DNA from: Craterostigma plantagineum
Lineage: Eukaryota; Streptophyta; Magnoliopsida; Lamiales; Linderniaceae
DNA: 64,000 nucleotides
NCBI GenBank assembly: GCA_027422505.1
Contig: JAPQWV010000012.1
Span: 20,682,001 to 20,746,000, forward strand
Reading direction: 5' to 3'
Below, piece by piece: positions 10,386 through 24,275 of the stretch; the stretch's first letter is position 1; every line of letters starts with the position of its first letter. The translations under genes were made by a program, and so were the position numbers. The notes under the pieces are model-generated. The model made no database searches. It was not told the DNA's origin and worked only from the letters and a program-made list of their open reading frames with translations.

Positions 10386-13300
10386 TGCCCCCACAAGATG
10401 GATGGTGCAGGTTAATCACAGACATCTTGAGCAACAATCCCTGTAAGAGAGGAGCTGGCAGTGGTTTGGTAAACACATCTGCCAGCTGAAGTTCTGAACG
10501 AATTGGCAATAACTTGATCACTCCTTCTGCCACATGATGTCTAATAAAATGACAATCAATTTCTATGTGCTTAGAACGTTCATGGAACTTAGGATTCATT
10601 GCCAACTTCAACGCAGATTGGTTGTCACAGAAGATGACAGGTCTTTGTTCCACTGTTACATTCAATTCTCCTAACAGATTCTTTATCCACAGAATTTCTG
10701 CAACCACTGCAGCTAGGGCTCTATACTCAGCCTCAGTTGATGATCTTGAAACGGTAGCTTGTTTCTTTGCTTTCCAAGTTATCAAGGAATTACCCAAGAA
10801 AGTGCAAAAACCAGTGACTGACTTTCTTGTATCTTTACACGCTGCCCAATCAGCATCTGAGAAGGCTTTCAGCTCGAAGTTCTGTTCTGAGTTCAAGAGG
10901 ATTCCTTGCCCGGGCGAGTTTTTCAAGTATCTAAGTAAATGGTGTGCGGCTGCTAAGTGTGTTGTCCTCGGCATTGCCATGTATTGGCTGAGTTTATGGA
11001 CTGTAAAGGTGATGTCAGGCCTAGTGAAGGTAAGGTAGAGGAGCCTCCCTATCAATCTCCTATACTGAAAAGGCTCTTGCAGCAGCTCACCATCATTTTC
11101 TGTAATGGTTTGAGTAGGACTCATGGGAGTTGACAGTGGTTTACAGTTTGTGTACCCTGTGTCCTCGAGGAGCTGCAAGGTATATTGTTTTTGTGACAGG
11201 TAAATACCCTTAGGACCTCTAGCCACTTCTACACCAAGGAAGTACTTCAATTCTCCAAGGTCCTTGAGCTTAAAACAGCCGCTTAGAAAAGCCTTTGCTC
11301 CTTCAATGATCTTGGCTGAAGGTCCTGCCAGCACTATGTCATCAACATAGACCAATAGGACAAGTAGTTGGTCTTCTCTTCCTTTTATGAATAGAGTGTG
11401 GTCCGACTGAGTTTGAGTGAAGCCAAATTCCTTCACTGCAGTGGTGAATTTCTGATTCCACTGCCGGGAAGCTTGCTTCAAGCCGTAGATTGATTTGTGT
11501 AGCTTACATACTATCTTGTTCTTTTCTGCCTTGTCATATGCACTGTCCAAACCCGGAGGAAGCTCCATATACACTTCTTCTGTGAGTTCTCCATTAAGAA
11601 AAGCGTTGTTAACATCCATCTGAACCAAGTTCCAACCAAGTTTTGCTGCTAAGCTCAAAATTATCTTGATTGTACTAGGTTTAGCTACTGGAGCAAAGGT
11701 ATCTATATAGTCTATCCCCTCCCTCTGATCATATCCCTTGGCAACTAATCTAGCTTTATACTTTTCTATTTGCCCAAGCGAGTTGTACTTGATTCTATAG
11801 ACCCATCTGCTACCTATGGCCTTCTTGCCTTTTGGGAGAGGAATGACAGACCAAGTTGCATTGTCTTGCAATGCCTGCAGCTCCTCCTGCATTGCTGTTT
11901 TCCACTTGTCTGAGGCAGCAGCTTCTGCATAATTCTTTGGCTCTTGATTCATTGAGACAGTGCTGATCAAGTTCTGGTATTGCATGCTGAAATTCTGACC
12001 TGAAAGCACTGCTGAAATTGGATACAGAACTTTTCTATGTTGCAGATTGTGACAGTGGTAGTCTCCCAAATAAGATGGTTTCTTGGATTGTCTCCCTGAC
12101 CTAGTATGAATGCCAACAATGTCTGTCTGATCTGTTTCATTCCTTTGAGAGTCACTTTGGTCCTGCAGATTATTGCCCTCTGAATTGTTTTGCTCTACTG
12201 CTGAATTTTGAGAGTCCTGGTGTGTCCCTGCTCTGTCTGCACAATGACCTTCCTCAGCAGTATTCTCCTGCCTTTGAGTCCCCTGTGGGTGGAGCAATTC
12301 CTCCTCAGCATTGTCCAGAGAATATTTGGGCAGCACCACCTCAGAAAATGGATCTTTCTCAGTTGGAACTGAAACAGATTGGTCCTTAAGGGGCAAGACA
12401 TTCTCCATAAACTTGACATCTCTAGAAATGAAAACTCTTCTGGTCTTAAGGTCCATCACCTTGTATCCTTTTGTGCCATTGGGGTAGCCTATAAAGATGC
12501 ATTCAGTGGCTCTCGCATCAAACTTTTTCCTTGAGCCTGCAAGTGTAGAACAGAAGCAAAGACACCCAAATACTCGAAGCACATTGTAGTCAAAAGGTCT
12601 CTGATATAGAAGATCATAAGGACTTTTACCATTTAAGATCACAGAAGGTGTTCTGTTTATGAGAAATGTGGCAGCCAGAGTACACTCAGACCAGTAATTA
12701 ATTGGCAATCCTGATTGAAATAATAAGGCTCGTGCAACATTTAGTAAATGTTGATGCTTTCTTTCTACAACTGAATTTTGTTGTGGAGTCTCTACACATG
12801 ATAAATGGTGCACTATTCCTCTTGTTCTTAACTCATCTAACATATTAAATTCTCGTGCATTATCCGATCTAATAGTTTTAACCTTAGTCCCAAACTGTGT
12901 TTCTACAAGGTTCAGAAAATAAGGCAAGATGGTCTGCACCTCTGACTTGTGCTTTAACATGAATAACCAAGTGAATCTTGAATAGTCATCTACGATAGTA
13001 ATGAAGTATTGATGCCCTAAATACGAAGGTACATGAAAGGGACCCCATACATCACAATGTATGAGGTCAAATGGTGAGCAAACTGTTTTGCTATTACTCG
13101 GGAATACATTTCTTTTCTGCTTGGCCAATGGGCAGATCTTACAGTAGGTATCTAGGCTCTTATTATCATGCTTCAAACACTTCTTTAACAAGTCTAGGAC
13201 CTTATGGGAAGGATGGCCTAACCTATTATGCCAAATATTTGCTGACAAATCATTCAAGAAAACAGGTACATCATATGCATGGTTATACTGTTTGGTGTCT

Positions 13301-13953
13301 AAATCTGTCCTGATGATGTAAAGACCCCCCTCCTGCTTACCCTTGCCGATCACTCTTTGTGATAGGTCCTGTATCAAGAAGGTATTAGGCTCAAAAATAA
13401 CTTGACAAGACTGATTATTAACCAAAGTACTGATTGAGATCGGATTATAGTGAAACTGAGGCACTAATAACACCTCTGTAAGAGTGATGTATTGATTCAG
13501 TTTGAAAGTTCCTGCTTGATCTACCTCAATGACAGAGTTATCAGGCAATATTATCTTTGATTTATTAATTTTATGCAGGTCATATAACAGATCTTTGTTT
13601 CCTGAGACATGCATGGTTGCACCTGAATCCAAGAGCCATATGCTGGAGTGATTTAATTCAGGGATTTTAAAAGACAAGCAAATACCTGTTCTTTTACCTG
13701 ATTGTTGATCATAGTCCACTTCTTCTGATGCTTGAGCCATGTTTGACTGATCTAAGAGTGACTTCAAAGTCTGTAGTTGAAGCTGTGTGAGCCTGACCTG
13801 AACCACTGAATCACTGCCAGGGGCTTCTTGATTTCTCATTACTTGACCTTGCTGTGCCATGCTTACTGCTGACTGATTCACTCTAATTGCCTTGGACTTG
13901 AAATTCTGTCTGAATCCGGGGGGGATAGCCATGGATTTGGTAGCAGCTATCAA
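10342..13953 (-). pseudogene. Copia-B pol: protease, integrase, reverse transcriptase, RNase H
   Basis: The open frame is about 1200 codons long, but its first codon is TTG and it lies one base out of frame with gag, so it probably has no start of its own. In order it contains the aspartic protease D-S-G at residues ~109-111, the GAG-pre-integrase H-N-R-L-G-H motif near 240, the integrase core (H-C-D-V-W-G, R-S-D-N-A, then V-V-E-R-K-H), reverse transcriptase with Y-V-D-D, and RNase H with D-A-D-W and T-E-A-E-Y. The frame runs through the polypurine tract into the LTR before stopping. All catalytic motifs I looked for are intact, so only the gag-pol junction is damaged. Confidence 0.93.
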
Positions 13954-14020
13954 TGGTATGGCCCTTCTTGTTGCAGTGGGTGCAAGTGGGCCTCAATGAT
14001 TCCCTTTTCTGCCCAAAGTA

Positions 14021-14824
14021 TCATTTTCTTCCAGGAGCTTGATCATTCTTGGCAGAAAACATAGCCATGTTATTGTTCAGATCATCACTGCCCTTAGTAG
14101 TGCCAGAGATCATTGACCTCTGCTTTTCTTCTTGCACAAGCAGTGAGAAAACTTTGTTGACTGTGGGGAGAGGATCCATGGTGAGTATTTGGCCTCTGAG
14201 CTGCGAGTAAGAGTCATTGAGCCCCATCAAGAAGACCATAACATACTCCTCGTCAAGTTGTGTCTTCATCAGTTTCATACCTCCACAGACACACTGACAT
14301 TGCGGCAGATAATTTGTTAATTCCTCCCACAGAGATTTAAGCCTTGTATAATACTCTGCAATGCTATTGCTGCCCTGAGTTAAATTCACCAGTTCTTTCT
14401 TCAGTTGGAAGATTCTTGGCCTATTGGTTTGCCCGAATCTTTCCTGTAAATCCACCCAAACATCTCTTGCAAGCGAGCTATAGAGTATGCTAGCAGAAAT
14501 TTCCTTAGAGACTGCATTGAGAATCCAAGATATCACTATATTATTATTTCTTTTCCAAGCTGCTATCTTATCCTTTTCTGCTGCCGTTGGTGGTCGAAGC
14601 TCCCCATTGATAAATCCTTCCTTATTCCTACCAATAAGGGCAATCATCATAGCTCTACTCCAAGTGGCGTAGTTCTCACCAGTGAGCTGCTCATGAACAA
14701 GAAATTGCCCAGAAGTGTCATTGACATTGAGATAGTACGGATCATTCTGCAGTGAAGGCGCTGTTGAATTTATCATTGCAGATGTTGTTGAATTTGGCGA
14801 TTCAGTTTCTTCAGCCATTATCAA
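14021..14824 (-). pseudogene. Copia-B gag (truncated by a nonsense codon)
   Basis: This open frame of 267 codons matches the Copia-type gag N-terminus (N-Y-A-T-W-S-R-A at residues ~50-57), followed by the helical capsid-like region. The Copia-C polyprotein aligns across it without gaps at the end. Where Copia-C has Gly in R-K-G-H-Y, Copia-B has TGA, so gag stops just before the zinc knuckle. The zinc knuckle itself (C-x2-C-x4-H-x4-C) is encoded directly downstream in the same frame, at about 13960-14005. The next lesion is a run of seven C where six would keep frame, at about 13918-13924. The product would lack its RNA-binding domain. Known for the family: Copia gag and pol form one polyprotein. 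Confidence 0.9.
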
Positions 14825-14889
14825 GCATCAAGTGTAGCAATTCTGGCGCTGATTGATTGACCTAAATGTTCGCAGCTGTCAAGCGATTC

Positions 14890-14901
14890 GCTCTGATACC
14901 A
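14890..14901 (-). promoter_or_regulatory. Copia-B primer-binding site
   Basis: On the minus strand this reads TGGTATCAGAGC, the usual initiator Met tRNA complement, directly abutting the 5' LTR. Confidence 0.9.
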
Positions 14902-15408
14902 TGTAAAGAAAATCGAATGAATTGCTTGTGTGTGAAGAATCGATTTTAACGTGGTTCGGATATTGAACAATCCTACGTCCACGGTGCTTGAATTGTAATC
15001 ACTAAACAGCAATAGTTTGATTACAGATCAAGAAGATTGCGATAATCTTCTGAAGAACAAGAAATCGACTGCAGAAAAACGATGCAGTGAAAAATGATTA
15101 AAAGGATCAACTGAGCTAATTGTCGCAGGAATTCTGTTTTATATTTGAACTTCGCGCCAATCATTGAAGTTGTCTCACATAGCTCAAAACGTCAGTGTGG
15201 CCAGCGTCTTATTTAGTTGATCAGATGAAGTCGTCGATGCGCCCAACGTCTTCATAAGTAAATCGTCCCTTTTAAGTGAATAGCGCCTTTGTATAAAACA
15301 CGGGACTGATTTTGAACTCTGTTCTTGCTTAGAACTGAATAACTTCGAACTATCTGAGTAGCTCTTAAGCTTGATCTTGAGCTCGATCTTCACAATCATT
15401 TTCTGATA
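14902..15408 (-). repeat. Copia-B 5' LTR
   Basis: 507 bp, identical to the 3' LTR and followed on its outer side by the second ccaag duplication. The hairpin module is at 14950-14983. Confidence 0.95.
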
Positions 15409-15413
15409 CCAAG

Positions 15414-16477
15414 TGCTGCCGCAACGCGTGATTGAAATTATCATCTTTTTTTTTATACCACAATCATATAGTACAGCCGACCATACAAAGAGGAAATTAA
15501 ATAAATAGCCAAAAAAGGCAATATTAGGAAAATTAAATTACATTGGGGAATTAAATTTAATCCCATTTCCCAACTCATCATCCAAACTAGCTGGCTTCTA
15601 GTTGTGTAGAGCATGCATTAGCTTCAAAAGTTGATATTGTATCAAAAGAATACAACTCAAACTCCTCACTCTAATCATGATTTAAAATTTATATAAATCA
15701 ATAAAAAAAAACCTTATAATTGGGTTTGATGCCCTCACTGAAAAAAAGAAGTGTAAAAAGTAGAGAGAATATCCATGAAACCTCAAACGTAGTATTTAAA
15801 CAAGTTCATAGGTTAACCAAAAAAAAAAAAGTTCATAGGTGGTCGTGAAAAGAATAGAAACGGTGCAATTATAATACAATCGACCTATCATTAACATACA
15901 TGTAATTTAGAGTCTAAACCCTATCCGATTATATTTCATCGTGTTAGCATATGATCATGAAAAAAATAATAATCCTTTCATTATATCGACGCGTGTCTCC
16001 TATAAAAAATCTACGATCATTATCAAAATACATATCGTTATACGGATTAAATTAATTTAAACTTTCTTTTTTTTTGTTATTGTTAGGACTATCATATTGT
16101 ATATATGCATTCTTTAGTTTTGCTTGTTTGACATCAGTCGCGAACAAACATGAAGTTAAATAATTTGTGACAAAAATATACTTATGAGAAAACATCATTG
16201 TTTTCTCTGTGCAAATATCATATAAGATGTAAACTAATATGGAAGAAACCACGTCACACGAAATATAGCCTCTAGATGTAAATATACACATAGGAGTATA
16301 CTATTAAACAATAAGCATAAGGTATGAATGAAACCTCGAAGCAATAAATCATCGTGCCGCCTAAGTATGATCATGACCCTCATCAATCCATCTTTAATGC
16401 CAATTACAAAATAATCGAAATTCCCAAAAGCTAAAAACTATAATACATAGGCCTTTGCCTACACCACCAGCGAAAAA
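15414..16477. other. AT-rich intergenic sequence upstream of the YUCCA promoter
   Basis: No gene, RNA or bounded element recognised. A short repeat of the word gttcatagg occurs near 15800-15840 around a poly-A run. Confidence 0.5.
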
Positions 16478-16487
16478 ATAATAAAAA

Positions 16488-16771
16488 GGGTATATTTGAA
16501 TTCAAGCCCCTTTAAAGTTTTAAATAAAGGTTGCAGACCCTGTAAAAAACTGTTGTTTAAAGGACCCAAATTCTATAATTTTGAAATAAGGACCTAAACT
16601 TAAAAAAATGTTATAAATGTATTATATGAACTGATATATGATGATCGTTTTGTGGTACTGCATAACAATGAAATGTACTGCAGAAATCGTGTCCTTAAAA
16701 CTAATTTTTTTCCTGACAAATACCCGAATCTTAAGTAAAAATTTTGATGGGACCTGAAATTGAAAATTTCC
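16488..16771. mobile_element. Mutator-type MITE 2 in the YUCCA promoter
   Basis: A 284-bp element is flanked by a perfect 10-bp duplication, ataataaaaa, at 16478-16487 and 16772-16781. Its imperfect inverted ends start gggtatatttg and, on the other strand, ggaaattttca. Its right part matches the left part of the MITE at 6727-7115 in inverted orientation, including an identical run of about 20 bases ending ttttaagga. The low-complexity A/T duplication is weaker evidence than a mixed one, but the family match supports it. Its right edge is about 112 bp from the putative TATA box. Confidence 0.72.
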
Positions 16772-16883
16772 ATAATAAAAACCGACATACTAAATAAAAC
16801 TCCATCTGATTTGACTCTCATCAAATTCAAATTAATTTCCACTCCTTCAAATCACATGCAACCCCACCCCCTCAAACTTCACT

Positions 16884-16893
16884 CTATATAAAC
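16884..16893 (+). promoter_or_regulatory. Putative TATA box of the YUCCA gene
   Basis: ctatataaac lies about 160 bp upstream of the ATG and is followed by a C/A-rich leader typical of a plant 5' UTR. Confidence 0.65.
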
Positions 16894-17049
16894 CCACATA
16901 AACCTCAGTTTTCCAATTCATTACGAAACCAATCAAACACATTACACAAAAACTCCCAAAACAACCTTCGATTCAAACAAATAAAACACCTTCTCCTTGC
17001 AATAATCTCACAATTCAAAACACTAGACTCAAATATTACAAAAAGAAGA

Positions 17050-18911
17050 ATGTTTAACTTCGCCGACGACATCAACATCACCGCCGCCGACGGCGCATTC
17101 CCTCGCCGGTGCGTCTGGGTCAGCGGGCCCGTCATCGTCGGCGCAGGCCCGTCGGGCCTCGCCGTCGCGGCGGGCCTAAAGCAGCAAGGCGTACCCTTCG
17201 TCATCGTAGAGAGAGAAGACTGCATAGCTTCGCTATGGCAGAAAAAAACCTACGATCGACTTAAGCTTCACCTCCCAAAACAGTTCTGTCAATTACCAAA
17301 TTACCCCTTCCCCGACGACTACCCCGAATACCCAACCAAGAAGCAGTTCGTCAACTACTTGGAATCCTACGCCGACAACTTCGCCCTCAGCCCTCAGTTC
17401 AACGAGACGGTGGAGTCCGCCAGGTACGACGGCGCGTGCCGTTCTTGGAGGGTTCAGACGGCGAAGAACGGCGGCGCCGGCGACAAGGTTGAGTACGTGT
17501 GCCAGTGGCTCGTCGTCGCCACCGGCGAGAACGCCGAGAAGGTTCTGCCCGAGATCCCTGGGCTGGAGGACTTCTCCGGCGAGGTCATCCACGCCGGCGA
17601 TTACAAGTCCGGCGAGAAATACGCCGGAAAGAAGGTCCTCGTCGTGGGCTGTGGAAATTCGGGCATGGAAGTCTCCCTCGACCTCTGCAATTACGAAGCT
17701 AAGCCTTCAATGGTTGTCCGAAGCTCCGTAAGTAACAACAATAAATCCCAATTCACAAAAACCTTAAAAATCGAATCTTTTTGTCAGAATCTGAAAAAAT
17801 TGATCTTTTTTTTCAGGTCCACGTTTTGCCCAGAGAAGTATTGGGCAAATCGACCTTCGAATTGGCAGTTTTACTGCTAAAATGGCTTCCTTCATGGCTA
17901 GTGGACAAGATAATGCTAATTCTTGCATGGCTAATCCTCGGAAATATCGAAAAGTACGGTCTAAAAAGGCCATCTTTAGGACCGTTAGAGCTCAAGAACA
18001 CACACGGGAAAACGCCCGTCTTAGACGTCGGCGCGCTGGCAAAGATCAGATCGAAAGAGATTCGGATAGTTCCCTCGATAAATCGATTCGTTTGCAAATC
18101 GGTGGAGCTCGTAAACGGCGAGAGAATCGAAATCGATTCTGTCGTTCTTGCCACGGGATATAAGAGCAATGTGCCTTACTGGCTTCAGGTGAGGAAGAAA
18201 ACCGTTTCTTGAGTTTTTGTTAGGGATGTTACAAATGATCATTTAAGGACCCAATTGCATCTTCAAATGAGTCTGAGTTTAAATCTACTAAGGCAAATGC
18301 CTTTTTAGATGCTGTTAAAAATTCAATAAATCTTTTAATGTCTCTGATTTTAAACCCTCTTACATCTTCGAAAAAAAATCCCACTTGGATCCACCACGCC
18401 TTTTAAAGATCCAATTGCATCTTCAAATGAGTGTGAGTTTAAATCCACCTTTTAGGATGCTATTAAAGATTCACTGTGTGTCTAATTTCAAACCCACTTA
18501 GGTTCTTGGAAAAATAAATCCACTTAGATCCACGCCTAAGATTCATTGAATCTTTAATGTGTGATTTGCCATCCATTGTTTGTGGGATTTCAAAGTTTTT
18601 TTTTCTTTTAATGTAAGAAGTCTATTATTTTCTCGGGAGTTTATGTACTAATGGTATTTCTTATTTTGGTGATGTTATTACAGGAAAGCAAGTTCTTTTC
18701 GGAGAAGGGTTTCCCGAGAAGCCCTTTCCCGAATGGTTGGAAAGGGAGGGACGGGCTTTACGCGGTAGGGTTTACAAGGAAAGGGCTTTTGGGGGCATCT
18801 GCTGACGCTGTGAAGATAGCTGAGGATATTGGGAGAGTTTGGAGGGATGAGTTGAAGAGAAAGAAGCAAAAGGTTCCTACACATAGAAGATGTATTTCTA
18901 CCTTCTACTAA
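17050..18911 (+). CDS. YUC: YUCCA-type flavin monooxygenase (indole-3-pyruvate monooxygenase)
   Basis: I read three exons, 17050-17727, 17817-18188 and 18684-18911, with GT-AG introns in phase 0, giving 425 residues, the normal family length. The FAD-binding motif GAGPSG is at residues ~31-36, the NADPH-binding motif GCGNSG at ~199-204, and the late ATGY motif at ~338-341, followed by KSNVPYWLQ. The C-terminus R-R-C-I-S resembles the YUC3/5/8/9 group. Known for the family: it converts indole-3-pyruvate to indole-3-acetic acid (auxin) with O2 and NADPH, after TAA aminotransferases. The ATG at 17050 is preceded by a TATA box and an ATG-free leader. Intron 2 (495 bp) holds an internal tandem duplication. 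No lesion was seen. A Mutator-type MITE sits just upstream and a large inverted repeat just downstream. Subgroup placement is less certain than family. Confidence 0.96.
18244..18545 (+). repeat. Tandem duplication inside YUCCA intron 2
   Basis: Two diverged copies of about 160 bp, starting at about 18244 and 18406, share blocks such as ccaattgcatcttcaaatga and the later gatccac words. Confidence 0.75.
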
Positions 18912-19145
18912 GAAAACAGTATGTAAGAATGAATTCAGCACATGTAGTGAGAGCCCTCTCCTTAGAAAAGATGTCCACAAGTTTTTAGTTGTGCGTGGGC
19001 TTATTTTGTTGTGTTTTTAGAAAAGGATGATGAGGCTTTTTTGTTATCGTAGTTGTTGAAGTGTTAGTAATGAACTCTTTTTGTCGGCGGAGTAGTACAA
19101 AAGTGTAAGAAAAAAAGGTTTTATGATATGTAATGAACGTTTATG

Positions 19146-20635
19146 GGAAGTTTAAAGTTGACAAATCTACACATAATCCCTACTCCCAAAATATTAATCA
19201 ACTAACTCCTCCATTCCCATTCATTTATCATCAAATTCCCCATTTCAAACTTTTAAATCAAATAACTCCCTAATACCTCCATAATGGACAATTTTAGCCT
19301 TATAAGACAACAATAGTACCAAAAAATCTGTCAACCCCACGGACAGTTGTAGTACCAATATACGTATATTTGTAGTACCAATGTATAGATGTTCGTGATA
19401 CCATTCCGTGAGCCCATGGACGATTTTGCCCCTCTACTAATTTCCACACCCTTTTCTTCCTTACCCAAACTTTCAGTACCAATATACATATATTTGTAGT
19501 ACGAATGTATGGATGATCGTGGTACCATACCGTGAGCTAGTGTAGTACCATACGTAGCATACTTGTAGTATCTTTTCCGTACCATGTGCTTAACTATCGC
19601 AACTCCTACATAAATTGTAGTTCCAAAATATATATATTTGCAGTACCAATATATAGATGTTCGTGGTACCGTATCGTATGCTAGTGTGGTACCCTGAGTG
19701 GGTTACTTGTAGTACCAATGTCTATGGTAACAGTCACGGACCATAAAAAATTCAGATGGCGTCAAAAAATTCCTTACCCAAACTTGAAGTACCAATATAC
19801 GTATGGTTGTAGTACCAATGTATAGATGTTCGCGGTACCATAACGTGATCTAGTGTGGTACCATACGTGGGTTACTTGTGGTATATTTTTCGTACCATGT
19901 GTTTACCACAAGTAGCCTACGTATGGTACTAAACTAGCTCACAGTATGGTACAACGAACATCTATACACTGGTACTACAGACATAGGTATATTGGTACTT
20001 CAAGTTTGGGTAAGGAATTTTTCGACGCCATCTGAATTATTTTGGTCCGTGACTGTTACCATAGATATTGGTACTACAAGTAACCTACTCATGGTACCAC
20101 ACTAGGATACGATATGGTACCACGAACATCTACATATTGGTACTACAAATATATGTATAGTGGTACTACAATTTACGGTAGAAGCTGCGATAGTTAAGCA
20201 CATGGTAAGGAAAAGATATTACAAGTAAGCTATGTATGGTACTACACTAGCTCATGGAACGGTACCATGAACATCCATACATTCGTACTACAAACATACG
20301 TATATTGGTACAGCAAGTTTGGGTAAGGAAAGAGAAGGGTGTTAAAATTAGTAGAGGGGTTAAATCGTCCATGGTGGAAATTAGTAGAGGGGCAAAATCG
20401 CCCATGGGCTCACGGAATGGTACCACGAACATCTAATACATTGGTACTACAAACATACGTATATTAGTACGACAAGTTTGGGTACGAGTGTGGAAATTAA
20501 TATAGGGGCAAAATCGTTCATGGCGAGTTATGTGTAAGATTGTTTGATCGGAGTTTGTTAATAAATAATATGGAATGAGAGTTAATTGATAGAAAATAAG
20601 GGAATGGGCATTTAGTTGAAGTTACCCCTTTATAG
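19146..20635. mobile_element. Large inverted-repeat (foldback) element between YUC and RPT2
   Basis: Two arms of about 740 bp are imperfect reverse complements meeting at about 19895, where tacttgtggt and accacaagta flank a short loop. The arms are built of recurring words such as agtaccaatata and gtagtacca, which also occur in the Mutator-type MITEs of this window. No coding sequence is present. The outer ends align loosely (near 19150 and 20630), so the boundaries are approximate and no convincing target-site duplication was found. It is probably a foldback-type non-autonomous element; local duplication-inversion is the alternative. Confidence 0.75.
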
Positions 20636-20639
20636 TTAA

Positions 20640-21543
20640 GTACCCAGCAATATTAAAAAAAAAAAACAAATCGGTCTCCTGTGGGATTTTTTTTTTCATG
20701 TGTAGGTACGTAAAAATAAAAATTTTCAACATAGGTACCAGTTGTTTGGCTGAAGGTACATCATATTAGTAATTTAGATAACATAAGAAACATATTTTAG
20801 TACATAATAAATTTAAAAAGGGTACGTTACATTTACAGAGATAATCGAACAACAACTATAAGAGTTAGATACCACATAAACACGTGCTATGTTGCGTAAT
20901 ATACACTAGTCTCATCTGCACACTCATACGTGTGTGCTATGTAATATATAAATGTATTTATTAACTATCATAATAACTAAAAATAGAAGGATAAATATAA
21001 CAATATGAAAAATACATTGTAGTGGGTGATTTTTTTTAACTTACTATTTTCATTTTAATTGACAGATCAAACTTACGATTTGTACCAACCTCTGGCACTT
21101 AATAAAAGAGGATGTAAAAAGATATGTAAACAATGGTAAAATGATACTAAAAACCAATCGGGTAATTATGTGTAAAGATTTTATTCTACTAGGTACATAT
21201 ATATAAAATTTTTCGACAGGATACTGAAATGATAATGTTTTAGTCTTTTGTGGGTATTTATTTGTAGATACACCTACAACTATTTCATATTGTTATACAA
21301 ATGTAGTAGGCTACAAAAAGTTCAATCAAATTAAAAATGGAAAATACCAAACATTATGATTCCCGGGTCGGGGCTAGCCATAACCGCAGCACAGTTTAAC
21401 CCGTTAGAAACAATCGGGTCGGGTCAGACACTTGTCTTCCTCATCAAGACAGCTCTTTCAATTTTGACCATTCTTCACTTCCCAATCGCAATTTGGTAAA
21501 CGACCACTTAATTCCCAAATCCCAACCCTAATTCCGAACCACC
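20640..21543. other. Intergenic region and RPT2 promoter
   Basis: AT-rich sequence with a repeat at about 20905-21045 that has a relative downstream of RPT2 at about 24150-24275. A telo-box-like word, aaccctaa, is at 21524-21531, just before the RPT2 ATG; such boxes are common near starts of plant housekeeping genes. No clear TATA box was seen. Confidence 0.55.
20905..21045. repeat. Dispersed repeat upstream of RPT2
   Basis: Shares cactagt...gcacac, a gtgtgtgcta hairpin arm, an aactaaaaatagaag block and gtagtgggtg with 24158-24275, in the same orientation and order. Confidence 0.6.
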
Positions 21544-23863
<2,320 letters not shown>

Positions 23864-24149
23864 CATTTGGACTAAGGTTTGCCTGAAAAATTCCATCTCA
23901 AGCTTTTTACTTCTTATGATGATGATTTATGATTGAGTTATGTTACGAGATTGATGAATGATCACGTTATTATTCAAAGTTTTATCACGATTTCTATCCT
24001 TGTTATGGTTTAATTCAGAATGAAAATTTCAAAATATAGTCTTATATATCCATTTGGTATAAATCGAAGTCTCTACTCAAATTGTGACAAGTGACATGCT
24101 TATACATTGTCCTACTTATGCTGGTATATAAATCAATTTAATTGCGCGC

Positions 24150-24275
24150 AGTTTAAATCGTACTAGTAGTTTTGCACACCCATAGGTGTGTGCTAAATAA
24201 TATTATATATATTCAATTATGAAATATAACACTAAAAATAGAAGTACAAATGTTAGTGGGTGGTTATGTTTGATT
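24150..24275. repeat. Dispersed repeat downstream of RPT2
   Basis: Relative of 20905-21045, with a hairpin of arms cacacc/ggtgtg around cata at about 24175-24190. A separate short tandem duplication of ataagagtatagactattca follows at about 24400-24455. Confidence 0.6.

Larger units (their letters stand above)
9879..15408 (-). mobile_element. Copia-B: young Copia element with broken gag-pol
   Basis: Two 507-bp LTRs (9879-10385 and 14902-15408) are identical as far as I can read them and are flanked by a perfect 5-bp duplication, ccaag, at 9874-9878 and 15409-15413. On the coding (minus) strand the LTR begins TA and ends CA, a non-canonical pair of ends. The primer-binding site, complementary to initiator Met tRNA, is at 14890-14901 next to the 5' LTR. 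A G-rich polypurine tract lies just inside the 3' LTR, at about 10386-10396. Gag and pol occupy the interior but are separated by a nonsense codon and a one-base insertion. It is the same broad lineage as Copia-C, with different LTR sequence. Confidence 0.96.

Noticed and set aside
10565..11038. 157-codon open frame antisense to Copia-B pol
   Set aside because: It is the mirror of the RNase H and reverse transcriptase coding region, with no family resemblance of its own.
14018..14030. Programmed stop readthrough or frameshift between Copia-B gag and pol
   Set aside because: The TGA context is not a typical leaky one, Copia-C has an ordinary Gly codon there, and a second independent shift follows in a homopolymer, so mutation is simpler.
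17489..18242. Alternative-frame and antisense open frames over YUCCA exons 1 and 2
   Set aside because: They lie within exons whose correct frame encodes a complete flavin monooxygenase.
19140..20645. Target-site duplication for the foldback element
   Set aside because: Only a five-base tttat is shared at approximate ends, too little and too AT-rich to claim.
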